Below are positions 1 through 9,410 of a stretch of DNA of 64,000 bases, one piece after another. The DNA lies in contig OY294068.1 in assembly GCA_958510875.1 (NCBI GenBank), positions 20,750,297 to 20,814,296 on the forward strand. Reading direction: 5' to 3'. The notes under the pieces were generated by a model. That model ran no database searches. It saw only the letters and a list, made by a program, of their open reading frames with translations, and was not told the DNA's origin. The stretch is from Endomychus coccineus (lineage: Eukaryota > Arthropoda > Insecta > Coleoptera > Endomychidae). The translations under genes were made by a program, and so were the position numbers. Every line of letters begins with the position of its first letter. Position 1 is the stretch's first letter.

Positions 1-8
1 CGCGTCTG

Positions 9-860
9 ACAACCAAGCAACCATTAACGCGCTGAGCTTGAAATCGTACGCTAAAATCTCTTGTTCTTCAATTTACTATTATTAATTTCCACAATACATG
101 TTACACTAGAAACTGACATGAAAATTGCCTACTGAGCCAAACGTCAAATACAAATATTGCTCTCAACAAAATTATGTTCCATGAAGTATGCCAACCAAAA
201 AAAAAAATAGAGTGACCACATTTAAAAAACAATTCAAAACAGATTTTCAATATCCAACAATTCCATTTTCAAGGGGGTGCCTGAATAGGAATCCTTTTCT
301 ATATTGAAATATTTCAACATCCAATATGGGGAAATGACAATAAACAAGGGAACACGTGAATAGAGCTGAATGACCGGAGAGACAATCGCCAAACGCAAAT
401 ATTATCGACCCCTCTCTTGAAACCGGCAAACCAGCCCCAAGACAAGATGATAAAAAGTATGAATTTAGTAGTACAAATCAAGTCGCAAAAGGGAGTGGCC
501 TAAAGAGACCATCCACAGAAACACTATTAAACGGCAAGCAGATGGCTCCAAAACCACAGAAGGAACTGTAATATGGGTCTGTAACCGAATATTTTGAAAG
601 CTTAGGGAAATCCCTGAGTATCTCCCGCGAAAAGTCACTATCGAAAATCTATCAAATTCAATATAGAAATGAATTTCCGTAGACAAGAAATTATAACAGC
701 CACAGAGATGAAGATGTGCTAACAGCCAAGCAACCATTAACGCGCTGAGCTTGAAATCGTACGCTAAAATCATGTCTAATGAATTTTGTTCTTCAATATA
801 CTATTATTTATTTTCACAATACATGTTACACTAGAAACACATGAACTGCCTACTGAGCCA
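9..860. repeat. Direct repeat pair about 713 bases apart, unidentified unit
   Basis: A block at about 15-148 recurs at about 726-860 in the same orientation, with small differences and one insertion of about 10 bases. Both blocks contain the shared stretch ATTAACGCGCTGAGC and both end in TGCCTACTGAGCCAA. The 570 bases between hold two open stretches on the minus strand (247-429 and 465-773), neither of which resembles a protein family I know. It could be the edge of a tandem repeat cut by the window, or an element with short direct terminal repeats. Confidence 0.5.
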
Positions 861-1122
861 ACAAAAAAAAACAATGGTGAAATAGAATTAGTTTTTATTA
901 TGTACACAACATTTTAACCTAATAAGACTAAGAATGGATACTGACAGAAGTCCTGATCAACTGTTGGATAAGTTAGCTTATCACTACACCCACGTTACTC
1001 ATCAATAAATAATTAATTATATCACTGAGACTGAATAATGTATTCACAAATAGAGACAATTTAACCATATGTTAAACTGCCTTATTTTCATGGTTGTACA
1101 ATTTTCAAATTACATTCAGATA

Positions 1123-2124
1123 TTAATCAACAGCAGTTTTCTTGTTGTGATATAAGCCAGCAAAAGCATCTTGCAAGGCCCTCAAGCAAGGCATCGTTGA
1201 GAGAAAACCTCCAGCTCTCTCTTGTTCAGTTTCTGACCTAACGTTACTTGTATATCCTTTCATTATAACCTCATCTTCAGAAGGTGCTTGAGGTCCATCA
1301 GTTTGGTATATTGATGATTTATAACTGAACAATGGTCCTTCATCTGTGGGAATGGGAATGAATGTGTTTTGGGATTGTCTTCCAAATTGTATACCTGTTG
1401 AAAATTGAGATACTTTTACAGGTGCCGGTTTAGTTTCTTCTTCTTTCGCTTCTTTGGCTTGTTGGGCAAATGTTTCTAGGATATTTGCAGCATTTGCATT
1501 AGAGAACATAAGTTCATCTATCAAGGCTTCCTTTTCCCTAATTTTTTTCTTTTTAGCCTCTACTTCTTCATGTTTGATTTCTTGTTTCCTAAATTCTTCC
1601 TGCTGCTTTTCTAATTCCAAAAGTTCTTCCAATTCATATTCTTCTCTTCCTAATTTTCCCTTGCTTTTCATGATTTGTTCCTTATTATCCTTCTTATATT
1701 GTTCAATTTTTTTATTTGTATTTACAATATCTATATCATTACATAAATTATAAATAATGGTTTCTACTTCTTCTAAGTAATCATTATAGTCCTGTAAAGT
1801 GTTGAAATCTTCTTCCTTCTTATTGTAATCACGTAAAACTCTTCTTCTGATGTCTACTTCTTTTTCTACGTTTGCATCTTCAAACATTTGAACCCTAAAA
1901 TTATTCCTCCGCAATGGTATCCTACACTCTGGACATGATCCTGAACCTAGAATTCGATAATTTAAGAAACTACTCGGACTTGGTATGAGTAAGCAAATAC
2001 CTTTCAAAAACAATAAATCTACACAACTTTCGCACAACCCATGCCCACAAACATTTACCATCATTTTTAGAGAAGGATTTTGGAATTTTGATGTTCTACA
2101 TCTTGGACAAATAAAATCATCCAT
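1123..2124 (-). CDS. MAT1: MAT1, CDK-activating kinase assembly factor (TFIIH subunit)
   Basis: MAT1 assembles and stabilises the CDK7-cyclin H kinase (CAK) in the nucleus and anchors it to TFIIH. The start is the ATG at 2124, opening MDDFICPRC. The N-terminal RING finger follows (CPRC, CGHGLCESC, CPEC), then the MAT1 signature NNFRVQMFED, a long charged helical middle, and a C-terminus ending LRALQDAFAGLYHN as in animal orthologues. The reading frame also runs through an extra 18-residue segment inside the RING. I read it as a 54-base in-frame intron at 1947-2000 (GTATTTG to TCTAG on the minus strand). Removing it restores the normal RING spacing (FLKGSGSCPEC) and gives 315 aa, close to the human 309. 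The gene lies divergent to RTRAF, 984 bases away. Confidence 0.93.
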   Translation of the reverse strand: MDDFICPRCRTSKFQNPSLKMMVNVCGHGLCESCVDLLFLKGICLLIPSPSSFLNYRILGSGSCPECRIPLRRNNFRVQMFEDANVEKEVDIRRRVLRDYNKKEEDFNTLQDYNDYLEEVETIIYNLCNDIDIVNTNKKIEQYKKDNKEQIMKSKGKLGREEYELEELLELEKQQEEFRKQEIKHEEVEAKKKKIREKEALIDELMFSNANAANILETFAQQAKEAKEEETKPAPVKVSQFSTGIQFGRQSQNTFIPIPTDEGPLFSYKSSIYQTDGPQAPSEDEVIMKGYTSNVRSETEQERAGGFLSTMPCLRALQDAFAGLYHNKKTAVD

Positions 2125-3108
2125 CGTTATACTTGAATAAATTAAACGACTCTTGAAAATGTTAGATACTGGTGAACAGGTCGTTGACAACGTTATTCAA
2201 GAATTTATAGGTTAACAACAACAACTAAACATAGATAAATATCTATGCATGTAAATTAAGGCATTTGTAAATGCTCAACTTATATTAGTTTGATGTACGA
2301 AGCGATAAAAGCCAGGCACGGCACCTCCCACCCGAGTGTACATTCAATTTAATAATACATGTTCAAGGACAAAGAAAATCAAATGTGTATAAGAAAGGAA
2401 CATGAATCAATCACATTTCAAATAACTTACTAATCTGGTACAACAATTTTTTTTTTCAAAAAACTGACCTAGCCGCTTGGAGTTCCGAAATCATGCAATT
2501 CTGGGAACTGAATCACCTAGGTCACAACCACCGATGAAGATAGAACATTGAATTCTGTATATCAACAGTTAATTCGTTCGCAGCTAGGAGCATGCATTAA
2601 CTATATGGGTGGGAGGTGCCATACCTTACGTTTAGCCTATTTTGTTCACTCCGAGAACAGAATACCTTACATAATGCTCAATATCATCACTCTATAGACA
2701 AAGTATAATAAATAAATCGTTTATTTGAATAGACGGCCTAATATACACACATTCAAAATGCTACAGCTACAATTACATAATTAATCTGCTATAGAGGTCA
2801 ACGATACAACACCATAGTAGTTGACAAGATTCAAGATTAATCTCGCTAGATGCCAACACAGATCAACACAAAGAACGCTAATCTACTGGCTATCATAGAG
2901 AATATTACAAACTCTAATTTGCTTATTTGTTTAATTGAATTTACCAGAGAGAAAGACGTAAACTCTCTCTATAATTTACTTTGCATAGGGTTAATCTAGA
3001 ATTGACAATCGACTATTATTGATTCGATTCATATAAATAGGAAATACGAGTAGATTTTGGGAAGGATTTTGACAGGAAGTCCAAATTAGAGGTACTGTTG
3101 AATTAAAA
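2125..3108. promoter_or_regulatory. Divergent intergenic region between MAT1 and RTRAF
   Basis: The start codons of two divergent genes face each other across 984 bases, so this stretch must hold the promoters or 5' UTRs of both. A MITE occupies 2320-2620. No TATA or initiator element stands out clearly enough to place. The rest (2621-3108) is AT-rich and shows no coding signal. Confidence 0.5.
2320..2620. mobile_element. MITE with GGCACCTCCCACCC terminal inverted repeats, copy 1
   Basis: The left end GGCACCTCCCACCC (2320-2333) is perfectly inverted at 2607-2620. The match extends outward to about 20 bases (2314-2333) with two mismatches. The interior has no coding capacity and is repeated, diverged, at about 6074-6318. 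No target duplication is clear. It is a non-autonomous DNA element of unassigned superfamily. Confidence 0.75.
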
Positions 3109-4872
3109 ATGGTGAAAAGATTGTTACATGCTCTGGGATATCCGGAACCAGATTCAGTGAATACAAAAGGTGAAATTTAATATTCCGTCCTCTATCTATC
3201 TCCTTCTGTACATAATTTTAGACGAGAAAACGTATCGGAAAGTTATCGCTTGGGTTGAACAGAATAAAATCAATAAAGCAAATCCAGAAACTCTCAAAGT
3301 ACTCTGCAATATTAGTTCCCCTGGTTGGAAAAGTACTTTCAATAAATATAAACTATTCTTGGGATGTCCAGAATGTTTATCAACTAACGAAGAATGTATT
3401 CAATGGATCCTAGGTTATGCCATTCAACTAGAACATAAAAAAAATAGTAATGAATAATATTGACTTGACCTAATGGTTATTCATGCTAATATTTTGTTTG
3501 TTTCAGAGGATGTATATTTGCAGCATGCTGTTGAAAACATTAAAATCACCAATGTTCCTAGTATTGTTGCTGAGAACCCTTTGGATAAACTAGACTGTAA
3601 GTGTTCATTTTGATATCGCAAAGTATCTTATTTTCTCATGATAACATTTTCAATACATTGTTAAACTTCTATTAGGATCTCATTTGAAGGGACCTCAATT
3701 AGTCACTTCCTGTTCTATTTATTTATTATTGACTTCTAAATGTTCCATCTGGTGCTTTTACTATTAATTTGAGTCCAAAACAATATATGACATTATATAA
3801 GGAACAGTGGGTGACAATTTGTTGTTCATGGAATATTAACTATCGTAGAGTAACAACTCGTTTTGTTAACTATTTGTATTTTTAGTTTCCTCCAATAAAT
3901 TTGAAGAGGGAATAACAAATATTGCAAAAATATTGAAAATTACCCCACATCCAAATGCAATCATCACATTGAAGGCTGTTGAACAATTGATTTCAAAAAG
4001 ATTAACTCCTCATGCTTTGGAAAACCCAAATCAGTACATCATTAAGGTAAACATTGAAGCTCATTCTAATGTGCAATAGGATTTTTAATAATATAATTTT
4101 ATTCAGTTTCTATACTGAAAATATATTCTTGGGATAATTTCTTGCTATTTGCTATGAATAAATTATAGGCAGGAACTTTACATTTTTCATATTATATAGT
4201 TCATTCAATTAGTTTTTTTTTTACTTTTTTAACAACTTGATTCAGATTTGTTAATTATGAAATTTCAAAATATTGCTATTGTCAACTATTTATTTTATAT
4301 TAAATAGCTCAATAGAATGGCCAATGGGTATTTCTGGTAGAAATAATGAATCTTAAAATGTTGAACAAAAAAAACAAACAAAAATATCATTATTATTAAA
4401 CTAATATTTATCAATAGATTAAAAATTGTAAACTATTTATTACATTTATTGAATGAATAATGTTAGTAGTTTATAATTTTTTTCTGTATAAGTATAATTC
4501 TTACTTATTATCATTATAATTAATAATTGTTTATTTATAATTATCTTTTCCACACACAATACTTAGTATTAAGTGGATGAGTAATTGTATTCCCCAGAAT
4601 GAAGATCTGATAAACAAGAAAATATTCAAATTGTATTGTTGTCACACTTATTAATAAATTTTTAGGGCACCCCATATCCCTTCGAAGAAGTAGATCTTGG
4701 TTTTGAGTTGAATGACCCAGTGTTGAGAAGAGCAGCAAAGATGTTGAGGATGCTATACATTCAAGATTTGCGAAATTTGCAGACTAAGGCCAATGAACTG
4801 ATAGCGGCAGTTCAAACAGTAACTGCTAATCCCAAGACTGATACTAGATTGGGAAAAGTAGGAATGAAATAA
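3109..4872 (+). CDS. RTRAF: RTRAF (C14orf166/hCLE) RNA transcription, translation and transport factor
   Basis: RTRAF is a small helical protein that binds RNA polymerase II and capped RNA, and is a subunit of the tRNA ligase complex. Five exons join in frame: 3109-3169, 3222-3446, 3507-3596, 3886-4046 and 4666-4872, all with GT-AG introns. They give 247 aa (human 244). Recognisable stretches are DEKTYRKVIAWVEQNKI in exon 2, ITPHPNAIITLKAVEQLI in exon 4, and the strongly conserved end LRMLYIQDLRNLQTKANEL with NPKTDTRLGKVG in exon 5. The first intron is only 52 bases. The 3' end lies 81 bases from the stop of the convergent DMAC1-like gene. Confidence 0.95.
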
Positions 4873-4953
4873 AATAAGTTTGGCAACATATTTAATTTAT
4901 AAAAATACTTTTATATGCATTAAGTAAATATAATTTACCATTTAACCTGTTGT

Positions 4954-5192
4954 TCAGTTTCTGAAAGGTGACTTATCAAAGATTTCACCCACACCTAGAG
5001 CTATTGAGCCTGAAAGTAATTGAGAAATATGACTGAATCAAAGATGTTTACTTATTTACCTGCAGCAATTATCAGCAAAGGTTTTTTCTTTCCACTCATT
5101 CCCAAGTTCAGAAAATAACCCCCTACTCCCAGCAAACAAGATATCGAAATTATTTTGCATGACAAACATGTTTCGACTTTTTTCTTGGTCAT
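4954..5192 (-). CDS. DMAC1/TMEM261-like small mitochondrial membrane protein
   Basis: Two exons, 5060-5192 and 4954-5009 on the minus strand, join across a 50-base GT-AG intron to give 62 aa. The first ATG in frame is at 5192; upstream the frame is open only from a stop near 5290 and has no ATG. The protein begins with a short basic stretch (MTKKKVE), then TCLSCKIISISCLLGVGGYF, which matches the T-C-W-S-C-R then G-x-G-G-Y pattern of DMAC1, a factor for assembling the distal membrane arm of respiratory complex I. Two hydrophobic segments (about residues 11-27 and 38-52) suggest two membrane spans. Human DMAC1 is longer at the N-terminus. The family assignment rests on one motif and the topology. 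Confidence 0.62.
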
Positions 5193-5388
5193 TTTATCAA
5201 GAAGCTCTTCTAGTATGTACTTTGTTTTGGGATATTTTCTTTGTACGAGCGCCGGCGCTGCGAATGTCAAATCAAATTCACAGATAATAGTATTCTATGT
5301 CTGGTCAAAGCGTAGGAGACATTATAACCACAAAATACTTATTTCTCTATGATATAACTATACGGTATGTATAGAACACGGTCATATA

Positions 5389-6058
5389 TACCGTTCTGGA
5401 ATCTCTATGTTTGACAAGTCTCTTACATGTCACCAAACTCGTAGTCCCTCGCTCAGCCACCAGCTGACGCATGAATCGAAGTATTGTTTCAGGATTAGGC
5501 GCCATATCGTTCAAATTTCAAGCCCCACAATACCACGATTCATTGATAATAACCGCACATTTTAAGTAAAATAATTTTTCTCGTAATATTTACTATTCTG
5601 ATTTGAGAAGAATAGGTTACTCTTGTCAAAATGTATTACTCATCTTAAAAATAACTTTCCCTTTTTCGTTATACATGACGCAGTTTTCTTAATAATTTTT
5701 TTTCGAAGTGATGCTCTCACACATAAAAGACCTCTTTAAAACGATTGCTTTCCGAAATCGCAAGCATCCACTATTTTGCATTTCCGCATCTTTTGGTACT
5801 TTAAAAACAAAAGTTTCTTGCTTTACACTTTTGTACCCCGTTTTGCATTTCGGCACAATGCACGGTTTCGTCATTTTTTTCCAAAAACGCCGGTATTCTT
5901 TGTGTTTACAAGTCAACAATAACAGTTGCCAGAGAACACGGTCGTATACGTGCCAGAGAACATCTCTCACCTCAGGCGCCACCCTTTTGGTATTACGCAA
6001 TAGATGACGCATAGCGGACTCACTTCTCGAATAGGGAACAGCCTCGAGATTCCAGACC
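5389..6058. mobile_element. Inverted-repeat DNA element carrying a THAP-like ORF, copy 1
   Basis: TTCTGGAATCTC at the left end (about 5393) is mirrored by GAGATTCCAGA near 6048, giving imperfect terminal inverted repeats inside TATATA-rich flanks. The left 280 bases recur in opposite orientation at about 11215-11480. A minus-strand ORF inside looks like a THAP zinc finger, the DNA-binding domain of P-element-type transposases. No catalytic domain is present, so this looks like an internally deleted derivative. Confidence 0.55.
5689..5874 (-). pseudogene. THAP-type zinc finger fragment, frameshifted
   Basis: From the ATG at 5874 the protein opens MTKPCIVPKCKTGYKS and continues with FVFKVPKDAEMQ, the layout of the first half of a THAP finger (C-x4-C, then F-x-x-P-K-D). 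The second metal pair C-x2-H-F appears only after a one-base change of frame: the annotated frame reads MCESITS, while the neighbouring frame at about 5700-5712 reads EHHFEKK. The domain is therefore broken just before its final histidine. The in-frame extension upstream of the ATG (to 6012) has no similarity I recognise. Confidence 0.5.
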
Positions 6059-6073
6059 TATATATATATAACA

Positions 6074-6318
6074 AACCTTCTACCCGAGTGTACATGCACT
6101 TTAACAATGCATGTGTTCAGAGACAAGAAAAATAAAAAATGAGTTCAAGTGCAAAGGAACATTAAAAAACATGCCGCTTGGAGTTTTAATAAATTCAGAA
6201 AACAAAATGCATTCCCAGGCTCTCAACCACCGATGCAGATTGTACATTAAATGCGGTATATCAGCAATTAATTCGCTCGCCGCTAGGAGCATACATTAAC
6301 TCATGGTTGGGATGTACG
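6074..6318. mobile_element. MITE copy 2 (same family as 2320-2620)
   Basis: The stretch starts ACCCGAGTGTACATGCA and carries CCGCTTGGAGTT, CAACCACCGATG and GCTAGGAGCATACATTAACT in the same order as copy 1. Both terminal repeats are degraded (CTACCCGAG on the left, GGTTGGGATGT on the right). It is more diverged and shorter than copy 1. It sits just upstream of the RABL3 5' region. Confidence 0.65.
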
Positions 6319-6586
6319 ACTTTTGGTTGATAAATAATATATGTGGTGTAGAGATAATATACTTTGAAATTACAAACACGATGGAACGATAGAAACAAAT
6401 TCTCCTGATTGTCTTCAGTGAACTGTTGTACTCTTTTGTTAGTAGTTGTTTTTTATGTTCTTTTGTTTACAATATTTTCTCAGTGGAAAGGGAATATCAA
6501 AATGACATTTTGTGATTATTTATTAACCCTACTTCCTTTTTTGATGTTTTGGCATTATACTCTACTAAATAGTTTGTTTTACAAAA

Positions 6587-7273
6587 ATGGCTGCAATAGA
6601 TAGAGTAAGAATTATGGTGGTCGGAGATTCGGGAGTTGGAAAAACATCCCTTGTTAATCTAGCAGCTCACAATGAACCACTAAGATCTCCAAGCTGGACT
6701 ATTGGATGTTCAGTAGAAGTCAAATTACATGAATATAAAGAAGGAACTAAAGATCAGAAGACATATTTTATAGAACTGTGGGATATAGGAGGTAGCAATA
6801 ATCATCGAAATGAAAGACATGTATTCTACAATCCTTGTCATGGGGTGATTTTAGTTCATGACTTGACAAATCGTAAATCAGAGGATAATTTACATAAATG
6901 GCTGCAGGAATTGATAAATCGAGATAATAACACGTCTTTAAGTAGTGTTAACAGCTATGAAGAAATTGACGCTGAAAGTTTTATGGGAACTAGTCAACTA
7001 CCGATGTTAGTGGTTGGTACCAAACTAAACCAAGCCCTTGAAAGGAAACCAAACAGCAAACGATTTGCAAATCAAGTTGGTGCTGACGAAATTTTGTTAG
7101 ACTGCAGACAGGCGAGATATTTAGCTGCAGGTACATCGAATGCAGTTAAATTATCCAGGTTTTTTGATAAGGTTATAGGCTATTCACAAGGAAGATTATT
7201 TACAGAAAGATTTGGAAGTGCAACAACATCACCTGCTTCACCTAGATACTATTCATCATTGCATCAAGATTAA
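6587..7273 (+). CDS. RABL3: RABL3, Rab-like GTPase
   Basis: This single-exon gene encodes 228 aa (human RABL3 is 236). RABL3 is an atypical, non-prenylated Rab-like GTPase linked to proliferation and to RAS prenylation through RAP1GDS1. The P-loop GDSGVGKT lies at residues 13-20. IELWDIGG is the switch II region, VGTKL replaces the usual NKxD, and LAAGTSNAVKLSRFFDKVI near the end is characteristic of the family. The start AAAATGGCTGC has good initiation context, and there is no C-terminal prenylation cysteine, as expected. The lack of introns contrasts with its neighbours. This could reflect intron loss or retroposition, but the gene looks intact. Confidence 0.94.
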   Translation: MAAIDRVRIMVVGDSGVGKTSLVNLAAHNEPLRSPSWTIGCSVEVKLHEYKEGTKDQKTYFIELWDIGGSNNHRNERHVFYNPCHGVILVHDLTNRKSEDNLHKWLQELINRDNNTSLSSVNSYEEIDAESFMGTSQLPMLVVGTKLNQALERKPNSKRFANQVGADEILLDCRQARYLAAGTSNAVKLSRFFDKVIGYSQGRLFTERFGSATTSPASPRYYSSLHQD

Positions 7274-7494
7274 ATTTAAGTCCATAATATAGTTTTGAAA
7301 ATTATTATTTTGCTTTCCATAGTGAACCAGTACATTGATTTTTTTAAATAATATTTACTGAATTGAATTTACCTCAAACTCTACTATTGAACATTGTGAT
7401 CTCAATTATCTAAGTTATTAGAGACGAGTTTAAATTTGAAGGTTTTGTAATTAACTTTTTTTGACATTGGAGAAAATTGTAAATGTTATAATCA

Positions 7495-7500
7495 AATAAA
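7495..7500 (+). terminator. RABL3 poly(A) signal AATAAA
   Basis: AATAAA lies 222 bases after the RABL3 stop codon. The 3' UTR between is AT-rich and otherwise featureless. Confidence 0.6.
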
Positions 7501-7937
7501 ATCGTACTATTTTTGTTATGTACATGGTATATGATATAATTTCCAACTATTTATTGTTAGCCATGATGCATTTTATGAGTTAGATTAGATGAAAATTTAC
7601 AATTCAAATGTGATTGGTACATCCAGAGATGACGACAGTTCACACTAACATTTATGGTCTTATTATAGGGTACTATTTCCTCTTTTTGACCCCTTTCAGT
7701 TTCCTTGGATTCAGCCTTTTCTCATAGAAATACTAAAAATATCTATTACCTGTGACTGTTGAAAAAAAATTAATAAATTTTGCAAGGAGGAATGGATTCC
7801 TATTGACGATAAATTTATTTGTAAAAAATTCGTAGGTACAAACTTTTCTAAACATATTTCAAGTTTATTCTCCAAGAATTGAGCATTGGCTCTGGCAGAC
7901 TTTAACTTTTAAATTTACCAAAAACCCACCTGAATTA
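7501..7937. other. Intergenic, no feature recognised
   Basis: This is AT-rich sequence between the RABL3 poly(A) signal and the first hAT-type MITE. I see no coding, RNA or repeat signal in it. Confidence 0.5.
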
Positions 7938-7945
7938 GCAAATTC

Positions 7946-8210
7946 CAAAGAGTTCTATATATAGAGTAGACAAGTAGTGTGTTGAACATAGGAAAGCGCT
8001 GTTAAATAGTTGGGCATTCTGTCCTTCTCGCACATATAGTGCGCTCTCGCTCGCACGGTCTCCCCTTCTAAATAAGTATACGCGCACATCGTGCGAGTGA
8101 GAGAGGAGTATGTCCTTCAACTTTACCAGTGAGTGCGAGGACAGAATTACTTACCAGCGCTTTCCTATGCTTAATACACTACTTGCCTACTCTATATCTA
8201 GAACTCTTTG
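7946..8210. mobile_element. hAT-type MITE with long inverted repeats and 8-base target duplication
   Basis: The element opens CAAAGAGTTCTATATATAGAG and closes with its inverted counterpart CTATATCTAGAACTCTTTG; the arms pair over roughly 85-100 bases with a few mismatches. It is flanked by the perfect direct repeat GCAAATTC at 7938-7945 and 8211-8218. An 8-base duplication with ends beginning CA is typical of the hAT superfamily. There is no coding capacity. The long arms would fold into a hairpin if transcribed. Confidence 0.85.
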
Positions 8211-8310
8211 GCAAATTCAGTTCACAGAAAGTCAAAACAAATGACTTCGTTTGCAGACGCCAAACAGCGCGCGCTTATTGAAATTTAATACAGCTAAATG
8301 TACGCTACAC

Positions 8311-8551
8311 CATAGTCAAAGTATAAAGGTCTGCTGGAGCCTCCCTACCATTGTTTCTCGCGCTAGGTGCCGTCACCTAGCTCCTCCAATCACAGTCTTG
8401 CTCTCATCGGCACGTCGCCGGCACGTAACAACATCGTAATATGTCGTCGTCAATAACATTAAATAAACGAAATAAACTACCAATCAGCTTGCACTCGAAT
8501 TTTAAAAAGAGTAGAAGTGAGGCTCCAGTAGACCTTTATACTTTGACTATG
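8311..8551. mobile_element. Second hAT-type MITE with perfect 8-base target duplication
   Basis: The ends are CATAGTCAAAGTATAAAGG and its inversion CCTTTATACTTTGACTATG, with inverted repeats of about 33 bases. The flanking direct repeat CGCTACAC is exact at 8303-8310 and 8552-8559. The interior is comparatively GC-rich for this genome and non-coding. It differs in sequence from the MITE 100 bases upstream, so it is a separate family. Confidence 0.88.
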
Positions 8552-8559
8552 CGCTACAC

Positions 8560-9356
8560 ATTGTGCCATTGCATAAGTCTTTCGCATAAGTCCCTCTTCA
8601 TTAAACTAGTGAAAAGCGCCCTTCGTCGTGTGCCGCACCAGTAGATGCGATCGGCAGCGAATGCGCTATTCTTAGTACTCTCAACGGCCGCCCATACATT
8701 TTAGAGAGGGCTCCGTTACGTGTCAAAATCGCTACTGTTTTCCTCTACAATCGGCCAGATAGTTCGCGCACAGAAAGATGCGTGAATCAGAGCGAAGAGC
8801 GTCAAATATTCCGAAAGCTGCTTTGTTCAAAACCTCGAACACTGCTCAAAGTACGACTGAATTTTTATGCCAGTAAATTTCGACCATTATATCTAGTAAG
8901 TATGTGTCAAAAGTTCACACGATGACATTTACCGTTTGGCCGCTAGACGAAAACATACCTTGTGCCATATAACTAGATGCAGTAGAATGTTCAAAACTAT
9001 AAATTTGATCAGAGATCTCCGATTCAACTGTAGAGTAGATACTATTATTGAATTCTGACCACGACCATCAATAACTTTGAAACGAAATTGGGATAAATTA
9101 AAAGTATGAAAAATGTCAAGCTCCATTTGTAATTTTCAACCAAATGTCCTTCAAACTGTATTCCAATTGAATAAGTTGCCTGTCCCCTGAAAGGATATAC
9201 AAACTTATTGGTCTCAATTGATTACAAATTACCAACCAAAAAATGTTTGAATATACTTGGTTATAAAATGTATATGTTTATTCAAGAAATAATCGTATTC
9301 AAGGATCGTTTCCTTTTTTTATAATATATTATATGAATCAAATAAGGTTCAAACTT
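8560..9356. other. Intergenic, no gene recognised
   Basis: This lies between the MITE pair and the 3' end of the N-acetylneuraminate lyase gene. The first 300 bases are less AT-rich than the surroundings. No open frame resembles a known protein. Confidence 0.45.
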
Positions 9357-9362
9357 TTTATT
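9357..9362 (-). terminator. N-acetylneuraminate lyase poly(A) signal
   Basis: AATAAA on the minus strand (TTTATT on plus) lies 49 bases beyond the stop codon at 9411. Confidence 0.6.
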
Positions 9363-9410
9363 TACAGTTAAAATAACAATTAAATTAAATCTTCACAGTT
9401 CAAAAATTAT

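Noticed and set aside
1454..1753. Plus-strand 99-codon frame opposite MAT1
   Set aside because: Antisense shadow of the lysine/glutamate-rich MAT1 coiled region; serine/leucine-rich and without similarity.
5193..5270. Longer N-terminus for the DMAC1-like gene
   Set aside because: The extended frame begins with TTG, not ATG, and no ATG occurs between it and an upstream stop; the ATG at 5192 was used.
6587..7273. RABL3 as a processed pseudogene because it lacks introns
   Set aside because: The frame is intact over the full family length with all GTPase motifs, and there is no poly(A) tract or target duplication.
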